Positions 38,101 to 53,100 of a DNA stretch of 64,000 nt are shown piece after piece. The translations under genes were made by a program, and so were the position numbers. The stretch is from NCBI GenBank assembly GCA_013399855.1, contig VXAY01004948.1:273143-337142 (forward strand), in the 5' to 3' direction. Within the stretch, counting starts at the first letter, position 1; the number at the start of each line of letters is the position of its first letter. Source of the stretch: Oxyruncus cristatus. Taxonomy: Eukaryota; Chordata; Aves; Passeriformes; Cotingidae. The notes under the pieces were generated by a model. The model saw only the letters and a program-made list of their open reading frames with translations, did no database searches and was not told where the DNA came from.

Positions 38101-41100
38101 AAGAGACATGGATAGAATACAGAGGTTTTTTGACATTTGTTAGCCTCTTTGGAAAGTTTTCTGTAATCAAGAGTTAGCAGTAATTCTAAATTTACTTGTG
38201 GGAATATTGCCTAAAATATAGTTAGCAAAGCCTTGAAAATAAATGCTAACATTTTGGTTTAGCCAACTTAAGTATCTACTGTAGCTGAAAGACACTTCCA
38301 TTCAGAAGTTAACATCAGTTAACTATACTGTTTTGAAAAAGAAAAAAAAGAAGAGTTTTAATGAATAAACACTTCTGAATCTTAATTGTTTATGCAAGTA
38401 TTGTTTAATTCACTACTTCAAAAATAATCTTTTTAAATTGGACCAATAGTTATCTCTCTCTCAACTTCTTGTTGATAAACAGACAACTTATTCGCTATGA
38501 TAGTATTAGAAGAAAAATAATACCTGCCTGAGAAAAAACAGCTTGCCATACACTTGTTTGCTCTGTATTTCCAAATATATAGATGAACTGCATATAATAT
38601 TTGGCTCATGTACTAAATATGGCAAGATTTAACATTTTACTTCCCTAAAAAAATCACATTACGAAAGCCACTTTCTCAGCATAGAAAAAATTCATTAAGA
38701 ACTTCTGAGTTATGCACATGAGTAGGCAAGAGGGATTTTTTGCGTTTTTTTTTTTTTTTCCTTGGAGGAGACTCTTAAACACAGTGGCATTCTTAGAATA
38801 TCCCATTACAAATCTAAGCAGTTATTACAAGCATTTAAGGAATGCTCCTTCCATATGCTTAGAACACAGTAAATGTCATATTTCTAGAAATAACAGAAAA
38901 CAAACATATATTTTAAGCAACTTATGAGACACTTAAATACATGAATGCTTTTCAGAGAATCATAAACACAGCTTTGTTTTAATACAATGTTAAAGTATGT
39001 TTTCATATCAGAACAACATTTTGGGAAGAAAAGGAAAATATTTACCGCAAACAATTCCTATCCTTTACAAACATTTGTGCATATCACTTTGCATGCAACA
39101 GTAACTGAATAACTTTTTACCAGTTGTTCTCTTTTATATACAGTTTCTTATGCTTGCTACTGGGGATTTTTATTTTAAATTATTTTCTACCTTGAAAGCA
39201 GTACTGCGCACAGGTAATGAAATAGAAATAACGTTTTTCCCAGTCATAGTGTCTGCATAGCTCAGGACCTTGGCAATGGCAAACTTGTATCCAGATTTAA
39301 TAGACTGAACCAAAACACACTTCCCCCTGGTATGTGAACTCAATGAATGTCAATCCAGTTTTCATATTATTCAAAATTGCCATCATTTGAATCACATTGT
39401 TCTAGACGAGTTCAGGAAGATACTCTGAGGTTAAAAATAAGCAGCTATACATAATGCCTTTTCTGGCCTGCAATCTGAAAGGAGTCTTAATGCCAAATTG
39501 ACCAGAATAGCAGTCCCATTACCTAAAATCAGCCAGTGGGAACCATGGAAAGCAACCCCTTCCTTGATACATCTACCAGAAAGATTAACTTAAACACTGG
39601 GATTATCTAGGGATTAGGCATATGGATATTTTAAAGTTATTTTTGAGCTCCTTATTTTCGCATTATACTAAACCTAAAAGCACTTACTTACTCAGGCTCT
39701 TACTCTTTTCATCAAATCCTTGCTTTGGCTACATCACTGAAAATATGACTTAACATTAGCAAAATAGAAAGCATTTTTTAGACCTGAATTTAATGATTCT
39801 GTCATTTCTAAAGAACACACCTCTTTTAAGGGTTAAAAGATACCTTTTTCTTCTCCTACTACTACAATGCTCCAAATATACCTACAGGGTAACATAAATA
39901 GCTAAGGGATTGACATGAATATTCATAGTTTTCTTTTAAATGCTCTGAGGCTGTATCTTCAATACATCTCCCAGAATATGACACTTAAACCTGCACTGTC
40001 CCCTTTTTTTACAGCCATGTTCTCACATGTCTACCATTGAAACAAAGTATCAGCAGGCACCATTTCAAAATAAACTGAAGATGTAAGAAAGTCAATATAC
40101 CTGATTCAATAGAGTACGTAATTTCTGCATTTTTATCTTTGTCCTTATCTAATGCTGTAACCTGGAGTACTGCTGATCCAACAGCTGCTGACTCATACAC
40201 CCGTCCTTCATAGGCAGAGCTGGTGAACCATGGAGCGTGATCATTTGTATCACTAACATTAATGACGACTCTGGCGTAGTTGCGCTTCACAGGAACATCT
40301 TGATCTCGAACCTGCAACAGTTAGCATATTACTAGTAATTGGCACTGTTATTGCAGTGGTTCATTAAATATGAGTAACAATTCAAGGTTCAATCTGTTCC
40401 ACTCACAGGGTCAAAGACTGCATACAAATTACACATACCAATAAGTGTTTGAATTATGGGGACAAAAGACATTAAAAAGTATCTGTCCGTCATTGACAAC
40501 AGACGAAATCTTGTGTTTATTTACCATTATTGTAAGAATATGCTGGTTCATGGTCTCATGATCCAGTTTTTCTGACGTATAAAGAGAGCCAGTTGCAGGG
40601 TCCAGACGAAACTTTTTAAGACTGATGGGATCAGTGCTGCCCTGCATCGTATAAATCAGTTTATTCTTCTCATCTCTGTCTGTGGCACTGACTTGCAGAA
40701 TTTCTGTCTCAGGTATGGTATCTTCAGGTATAACAACTTCATATTTTGAAGCAGAAAACTGAGGCCTGTGATTATTTGTGTCTATAACTTTGATGTACAC
40801 CTGAAATGATATAATGGGAAAGGGAAATCAATGATATTTGGTAAACAGAGATGAAAGGAGGATATTTCATTAAAAATCAGACCATAATACTGAAATAATT
40901 CCACCACAAGACAATTTTATTTTTCTGGGAGAAGGAAAGATCCAAGAGGTGTAGAGAAGACTCTTATAAACCCAAAATGCCTCACTTTCCCCAAAGTCAA
41001 ACCAGAAAATTCTACGACCAGAAATGTCTTATTAAAGATATCTTAAAAAGAATGATTTTTATCTAAAGCAAAATGAAAAGCAATTCCTTGGTAATTTTGG

Positions 41101-44100
41101 AATTAAAAAAAATTAAAAATTCCCAATATAGATCCTGGAATGGGTAAAAATCTCTTTTTTTTGGTGCAAATTTAGAATTTTAAGTGATGTCTTTTCGAGG
41201 CAGTGGATGCATAATACTCCTCCTTGCCCTCATGCAAAACAGTCCTCTTTCAGCTCCTTACATTTCCAAGCCTAGGCAAGAATAGAAAAGTGATGGAATT
41301 CCCATGAAAGTATCTTATTTCGAAGAACTCCAGGTATTGTTTACTCTTCTTCAGCAACGTAGCACAATCTCAGCATAGCTCACTGGTCACCAACAAAATT
41401 TCCCTGAAGTTACAGTTAAATTAACTTGGATGCTTTAAATTGCTTTTTTTCTGCAGAAGTTTAGCTGGCTTCACCTATGTGCCATGCTGGCAATGCTCTC
41501 TTTGTCTGAATAATACACTGGAACCACACAAAATCCCTGCACACCCATTTGCCTTTCACAGCATCAAATTTTTGTATAAAAAGGGTAAGACAGTGATCCA
41601 CCATCCTGTTCCTTCAACAGTGATAACACCAGATGAATAATTGTAATGCAGAGGAGTGGGAAAGTAGACAGCAAAGCTCCAACAACACACAGCTAAATCC
41701 AGGTTCTTTATGTGCTGCACATACAGTCATGCTTTTAACCATCCAGAGGTTAGGTACCTTGTATAAATTTGTTAAGGGTTATCAACAGGTATTTTATGAT
41801 ATCATAAGTGGGTTAAATTTGTCTTTGAACATACTTTTTGCTTTCCATTGGTAACTAGTGGAGTCTACAGATGTAATTTAGAAAAGGTACCAAACTGTAT
41901 GCAGTAGAAAATTAGGTGAGATGAATCCCAATGGTGGTAAATAATTAGGAAATGCTATATCTCTTGCAGGTAAAGAGGAAACTTTACCCTTACAAAACTG
42001 GTGTCTTATATTAAAACTCGTATTAAATAAAAACAGGGGTTAAGAATATCAACAGGAGTCATACAAATTCCTAAAATGTTTATTTCAGATGTGGGGCTAT
42101 GAGCCCAGGTTGCAACTACTACCCTAAGCTCCAAAACAAGTTCATCCTAACGGTGAATTTTAATACAGGCTGAAAACATTTAAATAACTTACAGAGAGGC
42201 ATAGGCACTCCTTCAATATATCCCACAAATGCTACCAACAGTATAGGAAACCGTTGGAAGGATTTAATTCTAAGTAACAACAAAAAGACTTCTGCAACTA
42301 AGTAATGAAGTCCTGCATCACCAGGCAGACTGATTAATGGAAGTGAGAATCCGGAAACACAAATAACGGGGTGTGAAATTCTTCGGATAACTTTGTATTA
42401 TAAGATAGGAAAGTCCTTCCAAGAACTGGGACTTGCCAACTCTGGTAGTTGAAGAAAATGTCACCAGAAAGACTGTTTTCCCTGAGAATTTCACTTGGAT
42501 AATAAAAAAGAACAAACAAGCACATAGAAGGGAATATAGGAATAGAGATGAAGATGGCAAAGGTGGAATCTCAGGAGTCAGAAGCCAGATAAGGAATAAA
42601 AAGCCAGGTAAGGAATAAAAAGAGCTTTAAATTTATTTGAAACTGTCAAACAATTTGTGGGTAAGCAAGACCACCAGGAAATACAAAGAACAATGAAGGA
42701 GGAGGAGAGCCTGTCCCAGAGTACAATTTTGTCTCAGTCTTATTCATCAAGAACAATAGGATGCATGACATTGCACGAAATAAAATAAAAAATGAGACTC
42801 TGGCAATGCAGCGGTGCTGCAATGAGCTACTAAATAGAAACAAGTCACCAAGACAAGATGGAAATCACCCTCATGTTCTGCTTGAAAGAGAGAAAGGTGA
42901 TGATACTCCTAATGTGAGACTTGCTCCACCTCCAGACCACCAGTCAGGGTGAAGAAGGGGACACGCATGCACATGTACGTGTGTCCACAGACTTTAAAAG
43001 CTTTTTAGTAGATGTAGTGTAAGGCTACTATGCAGGTCACTATTGACAGGATACACATAATCCACAATATAGTACATTTAGGGAAATGTTCATAAACATA
43101 GGTGGTTTTTCAGTGTTTGAAACAGCCTCTTAGGATAAATACAGACTATCACTGCACAGAAAAATAATGCCTCCCACAATCTATGAGAATTCTCAGAAAA
43201 CTGAAGAAGTATGAAAAAAATGAATCATTCGGCAGAGTGATAAAATCCCTTGCAAGATGTTGCTATGGAGACTAAGGAGTTTAGTTTTGTCACGGAATAG
43301 AAATCAATTAAAGAAAAGAAACAAAGAGATGAAATAGATATTGACTTTCAGTGGGGAAAAGAAATAATGGTAGGTGACCCAGGATGCATATTAGGACAAG
43401 TTTTTAAATACATTTACTACCAAATTCAACTGGAAAATTAAAAGCAAGAATGAATATTATCTTTAAAATGTGATCTTTTTATATTGTCATGCTTAGAGAG
43501 GAGCAACAAAGCAACACAAGCAGAGTTGTTGGTTTAAGTTTTGTATAAATAAAATACATTTTAATGCCTCTTGGAAGAAGTAAGACAGAAGGATCCAATA
43601 CAGTCACTTAAAAAGCATTTGAGTAAAAACACCTGCTCACTGAACACTGGTGGCTCAGGAAAATGAAAAATGACACCAAATGAAGATGAGCAACAAATTA
43701 AAAAACAAAAAAACAAAAAAAAAAAAAGCAGAAAAACCCAACACTCAATGCAAATTGAACTATAGAAGTATTTTTTAATAAATAAAAGGTTTGAAGGCCA
43801 TATACAATTACAACACTTCACTAATGGATATTATGCTTTCAAAATGAACTCATAGTAATTTTTTTATTAAACTACCACCCCCCAGAGATTAAGTTCAGAC
43901 TCAGAAAAACAGCAAGTGAAAAGACAGAGTATCAAATTTATGAATTTAAATTAAAATTTCTATTTAAATTCATGTCTATTTCCACCCCCAGATTATGAAA
44001 TACAGAAACTTAGGTCAAAATTGGAGGTGAGAGGGTATGTAACTCCAGAGCAACTTTGTTAGATCAATCTTCAGAGAAGAAGACATGCCCACCTGTGCTG

Positions 44101-47100
44101 CTGGTACTACACAAAATGAACACAGTAAAACAGCATTTCTAGAATGGAGCACTTCAAAAAACATGCAAACTACTAAGTTAAATGCCAGGAATGTAGTGAC
44201 TGGACTGTGAAACCAACATTAGTACCTGCGGGACTAACCACATATCCAATGAAATAGCTTAACTGAAAAGTGATCTGTTGATCATAACATCACGATTTAG
44301 CATCAACTCTCTCTGGTATTAGCTAGTGAAGCAATTAAAATGACACATAAGGAGACATCCTCCAAAAAGATACCGTTGGACTGAACAGATAAGGAGATAG
44401 CTCCTCAAAATGTACAGCACTATTCAATATGAATGATTAACCAAAATATTTTTGCTAAGGAATAAACATGGTTCAGTCACTACAAATGGTTTGCTCAGGT
44501 ATTCTATTACTTGTCAAATTACTTGCTCAGGCACGCAGTTTTTCTCCACACTGGTAAACACAACCACAAATATGCAATTTGTTATATAAGTGCAATCATT
44601 TTAAATATACCCAAAACCTTAGATTCAAGTGAAAGTTGTTTAATCTACTTTACGATTGATTTTTCACTCACTGATGTTGTTACTTTCTGCCCCTGCACAG
44701 ATTCAAGTGGATAAGCATAATGTGAACCCATGGGCAACCTTTGGGTTGCAACTTGTCTAACTGCACGCTGGGCTGCTTTAATAAGGGGAGCAGCAGATAG
44801 GGGAAAAGAAAGTACCCCCTTCTATTTGACACTCACTGGTGGGAATGGAGATTCACTACAGTTTTAGGCCCTGCAATCCAAGAGAGATCTTAAAATGAAA
44901 ATAATCCAGTGAAAGGCCATTAAAATCATGGGGATTGAAAAGCTCTCTGTTCACTGTAAAGGAAAGGTTGCAGGAAAGAGAGCAAGACTCTTCTCAGAGA
45001 TGCATAGTGAAAGGACAGGAGGTGACACTCACAAGCTCCAATTAGAGAAACTACAATTAGACATTAGAAAAAAATTTTTCAAGGAGGGTTATTAAACACC
45101 AACATCAAAGCAAATCCAAAGAAGAGGTGGTGTGCCCTGTGTGAGACACTGGATTATTATATTCATTACTGGCTTCGACCAACTCAGGGGGGTGTGTGTG
45201 GAGAGGAAGGGACAGGTTGAATTTCATGCAGGTGAGATAATATCCTATCCCATACCCCAGCCACTGTGAGTCTCCTTGGGCAACCACGGGACACTGGTAG
45301 TCAAAAGAAGCCTGGCAGCACTGCTCCACACCACACCTTGGAGCCCCTGACCCAGTCCCAAATTGGTTGGCACACCAGGAAGTCCCTCCTGGGGGTGGCG
45401 GGTGTGGCCCTGGGGGGCCAAAGCAAATAAAAGCAACATGTGCTCTCCATGTTTGTTGACCCTGCCATCTTTCTGGACTCCTGTAGGTGGTTGTATGCTG
45501 GATCTAGGGGTGGTAGCTATAACTGACTCCTTTTCTCTCTCTCTTTCTTCACTTCTTTTCCTGATCTCCTTTCTTAATATTTTAGGTAGCTTGAGACCGG
45601 ATGGGTTGAATTTTCTCAATTGTATGGGTTAGCATGTGCTAAGTCAATGCTTTGTGGAATGCTTCAATTTGGCTGAATGATGCCCCTCAAACTTTTGCCA
45701 AGTTCCCTTATTTTCTAAAGTTTACCAGTAGAAGTACCTCCTGAGAAAACATGTGCAGCTTTTCTCCTTTGCACTCTCTCTTACGGTTTTAAAAGAGCTA
45801 AAGGCTCTTCTAATAAAATTTTGTGAGGCCCTGTATATTTTTAAAGTGTAACCCCTTTAGTGAGCTCGTAGCTCGGAGCCTAGGGTCTTATACCCTGTCA
45901 TCCCAGGCACTTAGAACCTGACGAGTCCCTGAAAAACTCGATCAACTTTACAGCTTGCTCTGCTTTGAGCAGGAGTTTTAACTAGATGAACTCCAGCGGC
46001 TCCTTCCAGTCTAAACTATTGAATAAATTACTAAGGAAACTCTACTTTCAAGTCAGGAATTTTTACTGAGGCTAAGTGACAGGTGCTAGATGTGCAGTTT
46101 CCTTTTAAATGTAAAAGGACAAAATTTTCATGTAAAGTGTTAAGGCCTTCAAATTAAATGAAAAACAACTGAAGTAATAATTGGGAGTGCAATTTTAAAG
46201 ACCCACACAGAAAAATATGGTTTAGTGTGCCTGAGAACAAAACACATGAAGAATTTGTGTTATTCTAAAGTAACATGTATAATAAAAGCAGCTATGGAAC
46301 ATTTCTCAATGAAATTATAAGATTAAATTCAAATGAAATATGCTCATATTATCTCTTTAGAAAGTGTTGCTCATTTAAGAGGCACAATATAGAAAAAAAT
46401 AGATACTTACAGACCATAATGTGATCTTTGAAACAAAATTCTCTGGGACTAAAGAAACTTCATTTATTTTGCAAAGATATACAAGGGCTGTGTTGCACAA
46501 CTGCCCCTCTGCTCACAGTTCTCACTGAGAGCAATGCACACTGGTCACACAGAGAACAAAGCAGGATTACTTTGAGGAAGGACTTCAAATCTATTAATAA
46601 TTTGGCAGGTGAAACCTAAATCAGCACAGAAATTCATTAGCTAGTAAGTTACAGAGGAGATATGTGCCATTGACAAAACATACTCAGTGAGCAATATTTA
46701 AACACAATGTTCCTTTGGATTGTTTTTAAATTTTTCATTAACTGATTCCATATGGAGTTTAAAATTTATTCCTCTCCCATAATTACATTATAGTTACATT
46801 GACGTGTTTATAATAATTTTCATAAACAAAAAGTTCTATTATTCAGAGATAATATAACTGCAATCCAGTTCTAAAATGTCTCTGTGGAGCAGAATGGTGA
46901 TTGCAAGCAAAAATGCGTATTTAATAAATGAAGAATATTCTATACTTCATTCCCAAAGTATAATATCCATATAAATTTTGCATAAAGCAAGATTAAATAT
47001 TCTGCAATAGCACAGCAATAGGTAAAATGCTCCAATTGGCTTTAAACCATCTGAAGTATTAGTTTCAGTGAAAAAAAGTGAGGGACATAGCAATGACTGC

Positions 47101-50100
47101 AAGTGGCTATAGCTAGAAACAGGATTTTTTTCTTTCTTTCTCTTCCCCCCCCACCCAGTAAATTCAGTATTTCATATATTGCTACTTACAGCTTGTGAAT
47201 AACCTTTTCTATTTCAGTATGTAAGTACGCTGATTTGTGCTTTTTAATTATTTAATTTTTGGGGGTTTTTTGATTTTTTTTTTTTTTAATTTTTAATGAT
47301 ATTCCTTCCTAGTGTGACAGGAGTCAGCTCTAATACCACTACGTGTTGTAGGTCTGAAATTTGTCCTTGTTTTGCATCATGCATTTGGCATTTTAGATGC
47401 ATGCAAAATTCTAATAGTCTCCCCGCCTACTCCTGATTTTTCAAAAAAGCTATTTAACTCAAGTCCTGAAAGAGTCAAACACGCTGCAGATGTTAACGCC
47501 CTGAGGCCAGCAAATGCCTTCCAGTTTTAAGTCAGATACAATACACTGCTTTTACACAGTAAGATTTTAATTTCTTGTGCCCCTCTTCAATTTCTTGCAA
47601 ATGTCATTTTCAAATTAAATGTAAAATGACTTAATTTGCTGTTAATCAAGGTTATGTTAAATTGTTTACTGTATATGCAGTGTTTACAGCAATTACTTTG
47701 TAGGCTAAAAGCTGCATACAGCATATTGTTGTTCCTCATCTATGCACTCAGAATTCAGAACTTCTTTTGCCTGTCAGTCCATTTTAACTGTTAATCAGCT
47801 CTTAGAAGAATCCAACAGCACGTCAACACTCAAACTTTAATCACCATTATTTCAGCAATGAGTAATGGAATTTACATACTTGCAGCCATAAATCACACCT
47901 TCAACTTTGATATCATATCAACATTTCATATCTGAAATGCATCCTTTGAATGATAGTCCTGAGGGTTATCTTAACAGATTAGTCCATCTGGGTGGGCCAG
48001 GAGTTACGTGGGAGATAAGAGAATCAGTTAAAATCAGGAGTCTGTTCATGCACCAACAGTTGCAGAGTTTGAACTAGTCTGCACTCGTCAATCTGTACAC
48101 CACAGTAACGTGAGACTCCAGCAGCAACAGCATAACTTGTGCTTATTCCACAAGCAGGACAAATGCAAGACAATGCAAAGGAAGCCTTTGCGCTTGTTTG
48201 TAACAGAAACCACAATCTCTGACCCTGGCAACTCTAACAGAGAGGAAAGGAAAAACACAAAAGAAAATCATAGAGAAAGCCACCACAGAGATGACAAATA
48301 TAAGACTACTACTCCAATTCTTCTGGGGACGAGTGCTGTGGTAAATTTTGATAATGCTCACTCAGCTTTACAAAATGCTAAAATAATAAATTAATTTAAA
48401 GAAATTGGACAAAAGGTACACTGTGCATTTCCAAGAAGAACTGAATAAATCGCATAACCCAGAGGAAGAGAAGGGGTGAGGGTTAAAGTACTTTTATGAC
48501 CTTCCAAACCTTAGTTGTTCTAAAAGACAAAGCAGATTATGGTTCAACTGTGACAGCTCAGGATGTCCGCATAAATTCAGCTACATAAGCATCAGCACTG
48601 GATAGAATATCTGCAGTCATCGAGACCACATAGTAAGCCTTTACTAGTCCCCAGACTACCCCAACTCATTGCATAGTGGCATTTTTGACTGCATTTTTGG
48701 TAGAGGGGGAAGCGTGTGAAAAGCCTCTTGCTTTTTGACTTTCCTGGGAAAATAAATTATCTTGTAGCTGGATTTGTGTTTCTTCTATTTTTTTTTTTCC
48801 AAAGTAATTCATGCCTTATATCCAGAATTCTGTAATCAGAAGTGATTTTGCTCAATATTTTTACTACAAGTAGGCAATAAATTTACAGCAGGATTCTCCA
48901 AACCTCTTATGGTGTTCATCAGCACCAGAAGCAGTGGCACTATAGCTATGATAGCAGCAAGTTCCTGCTGGGGAACATGTTGCTGTGTTTGAAGATTCAT
49001 GGTCTAGAATATCACTCACAATTGTCACCATCAAAGGAGAAGGCAGTTCTCATAGGAAACTGCTAAACTTCCAATCTTCTACTATCGAATTTAGTCTATT
49101 TGAACTATCAAGCCTCCAGACATGAAGTCTGCTCAATATTGTGTTTAAAATCCTAAACACTTACAAGAAACATCTTTTCCTCTGGCTAAAAGCAGGAAGA
49201 CAACATTTAAGACATTAGAAAAGATAACAGAAAAACATATGTGCTGCATAGAAGGTGAACAACAAGAAATTGCATTTTAACACAGATTTCTATTTACAGA
49301 AAAGACAGCAACAAGCCATTTATTGCTCTTTAAGCTCCTGCAGGGTAGGTCAATGATAGGGACATGTAACACAGACACATTACTGTCCCAATCCAACAGT
49401 CTTTAACTGGTAAATAAATCCTTTCTTTCCCTTCTATTTGGAAGAAAAGTGGAGCTCCTCTATGTTCATAGCTCTATTCACAGCAACCTCAGCTAAACTT
49501 TACTTTTGAATATATTCAGATTCTGGGCTGGGGAAAGAAACTAGATGGGAAAAACAGAAGTGATATACGTTATAACCTACTTTACTATGAGTTTTTTCCA
49601 GTAGTGCCACAAAAGGCTTCTGTACCTTAAAGTGAATTCAGTAGTCCAACTGCAAAGAATTGCCACCACCACAGAGCCTTAGTAGAGAGGTAATTTTAAA
49701 AAAATGGTTTGTCTGAGATTGCCAAACAATCTCCAAAAAGCAGCAATCTCTACCTCCACCAAAGCTAAAATAAAATAAAGTACTTAGGAAGATACAAAGA
49801 GATGTTATCATCTAAACTTTGTTTCTATATGTACACTGTGCAGAAGGAGCAGTTCAGTTTCATAAAAGATTACTTGGATGCTGTACGACTGCTCATCCAC
49901 ATCTTGCAGGGGGAGTGTAACCACAAAACTTTACAACGGTCGTCTCTAAATTTCAAGTACAGTAATCAAATTAGTGATTTTGGGGGAGCTGGATAAAGAG
50001 TAGTAATTCATATAAGTGGTATTAATCCTTTTCTTGAGAGAAGATCATGCATGCAAGGGCATGCATTTATTTAGCTGTAGGAACATGATAAAACGTAAAA

Positions 50101-53100
50101 GTTGTTGGTTCAAACTACAGCAGCATAACATACAACCTTCTACCTAAACCACCAAACAACATGGCTCTATGAATATCAGAATCTACTTCTATTTTAGACA
50201 GAACCCCTAATTTAGATAAACCATGTTCATTGTCCAGGATGAAAAAAAAATGGTAAAACACAACATTCTCCCCACCCTCCAGCTACACATTCCTCCTTCT
50301 ATAAATGCTTAATTAGAAAGTCCATTACCTGAGTGCTGATAGATCTGGTTCCATCTGTTGCCTCTACTGTCAAGTTGTAATTTGATTTCTGTTCTGCATC
50401 AAGAGGCCTTGCGACAATGATAGTGCCAGTGCCCTTGTCCACATCAAAGCGACTGTCATAGTTGCCACCTTGTTCAGGAAATTGGGAGAGGGATAAATTA
50501 ATAAAATGTAATATTGTTTCATTATTTTCATGTATGATCATGTTCTGTCTTCAGATGCTTAATGAAGGTGAAACTATATATACATAGACTTATACATACA
50601 TTTATTTTAAACACTTTGGGTTTTTTTCCTGGTACTGTGATATACTGCTACTTGTACATATTTAAAACTGAGTACTTTTGGACAAAGCTGATTCTCCTGC
50701 TCATGGAAAGTCTGCAGGTAAATTCTTATTTGCAGGATCCTCTTTTTTTTTTTTTTTTAAGAGGAATTTAATAATTCCAGATAGGAGGAAATTAAGAATT
50801 ACTGATAGATAATTTTGTGCAGATTGGGCTAATTAGTGAAAAAGATGCTTTGTATCAAAATACATTAAAATCCTAAATCAGACATAAGTCAAATTTGTGT
50901 CTTTTGGAGCAGAGTACAAATTACTATATTCATATACAACTATAGATAATGTAGAAAAAGCAACAGTACCTCTGAAGAATTCTCATCTCAACATTGACTA
51001 TCTAAAGAATTCACTATCTCACGCCTACTGGGATAGGCAGGATTCGGATGAGTGTTAAATGTTTAAATGCCCAATGTTTAAGTATGGCCAAGTTCCTTTT
51101 CTGAAGCAAATTATTTTAATTTCCCCTGTGAAACATTCAGATTACTCTTTGAGCTGTAGTTAAATGACTGTGTAGATCAATAGCTACACTCAGTTGTTTA
51201 AACATTTAATTGATCATCATCATGCCACCCAGAGCAGACTGTCCTGAGAATACAATGTCCATTAGGTCTAAATATTGTTAGCAATGATAAATACTGCCAT
51301 TTAACTACAATTGCTTTAGCCCTCTCAATAAACTGCCGAAAATGGAAGAATCAATTTTTATTTTGGTCAAGCGAGTGTGGAATATGGCAAACCAATTTCT
51401 CCTAATTATGTGCATGTGTTTTTCTAATTATATTTTACAAAGATAGCGGATGGCATTCAGATATCATCTGAGTGCCTTTTTTTTCCCTTTAACAAGTTTT
51501 TACATGCTAAGCTTTGTAGATCACTAAATGCCTTTTATAAAAAGCCAAGGCTAGAAGTGAGAGGGTGAAGTTCCAAAGATTGCAAATTTGTACTTAATCC
51601 AAGAAAAAAACAGGAAATACTGAAATGAGCCCCCACTCACATGTAAAAAGGATTTCACCTTTAGAAGGCTCCACCGTATGACAAACATACCAGTTTAGGA
51701 AAGATGGGCTGGATTCTGCTTCACTGGATTTGAGATATTTGATAATGACCAACATTATGTAATTTTTCAAATTTAACTGAAAGACAGTTCCTCTTACTGG
51801 CCCAGCAGCAGTTTCTGAATCACTCAAATGGATAGAAACTGCATAAAAGGCAGCAGCTTTTTCTTTTATTTAACAGGTGTACATTATTTTTTTAATGGGC
51901 TTTGTGCAATATGTCAGCTTTAGAAAGTGAGTCTAGCTTTTCCTTTTATAACTGGCAGGCAAAACCATTTTCTCAGATGTCTCAATGAAGTCATCTACAT
52001 TTTAAGGGAAGAGTAGAGCGAATGGGTATGAGTCTGTTCAATCACTTTTCCTGACACAAAGACAAGTTTTTTTCCTTCCTTATCAAGAAAATCACAAAGG
52101 CCTTGCCTAACCTTTGTAGTAGTGCTGCTACCTGGTGATCCGCTGAAGCAGAACTCAACCCAAACTTCTGCACCTGGTACACTGAACGTGTAACAGCAAC
52201 AGTTTTGGCCAAAGCCAAAACTGGATGCTCGGAATTGACGCTGAATAAATGTAATGATGACAAAACAAAACAAAAACGAACCTGTCACAAATGCAACCGT
52301 GAGCACTTTGATTTCCGAAGGGTTAATAAAATAAATAGTTTATAAATGTACGCTTTCATTTCAGATCTCATAATCTGGTAATAAATTATGTGATCTCAGC
52401 AGATACCTTCTGCTGTACAGTTCAGGTCACAAGCCATCTGAAAGATGTAAAATACTTCACTAGCAAGCTTGTCTCCTGGCTCAGCCAAAAAGAAAGAAAG
52501 CATGGAAAGCAAGCACAGAACACAAAGGAAAGCTGTCAATCAAATTCATTCATGCTATTAGAAACAGTAAAAGAGGGCAGTAAAGTGACCACCTGTAAGA
52601 GCAGCTGATAACTTCACAACATAATCACATATCAAACTTTCCAGTACACTTTTACTAAGAACACAGTCAAAATAAAAGGGTTTATTTTGCAACACTCGGA
52701 CAAGTTCTGCTCTTTCCCCTTGGAGTTTTCTGTATATGTCTTTCTAAAAAGAGCAGGAAAAGATCATCTGTCTTCTGCATTAAACATACAATAAAAAAAA
52801 TATGTAAATGCTCAAACTGTGCTGCATGCTTAGAAGGAGCAAATCAAAACAGTGCTATCATAAGAATTCTGTTCAGACATACACACTATTCAGAGGCCAT
52901 AGCAGTTGACACACACAAAGAACAACAATAGAAAAGTACACCCCAACCTAATTAACAAATTTTGCTAATAAAAGACACCAGAAAACATCACTGCTGTACT
53001 ATACTAAAATTCCTAAAACCTCTGAGGCCTCTTCTATCTACTCAACCCCATGACCTGCTCACCTTTTTCTGGGAATGTCACTTTCTTAACCTTTCCTTTA

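Larger units (their letters stand above)
40801..50328 (-). other. FAT1: FAT1 intron 7, repeat-bearing
   Basis: 9528 bases, the longest complete intron here. It carries CR1 pieces at 42755-42905 and 44765-45135 and a CR1 3' end at 45945-46025. A possible LTR-like insertion lies between the last two. A-rich (43699-43727) and T-rich (47274-47287) runs are also present. I see no exon in the remainder. Confidence 0.75.

Noticed and set aside
45245..45632. Overlapping frames of 124 and 89 codons on opposite strands
   Set aside because: They lie in the probable insertion within a CR1 copy, and both strands open over the same low-complexity sequence, which argues against coding.
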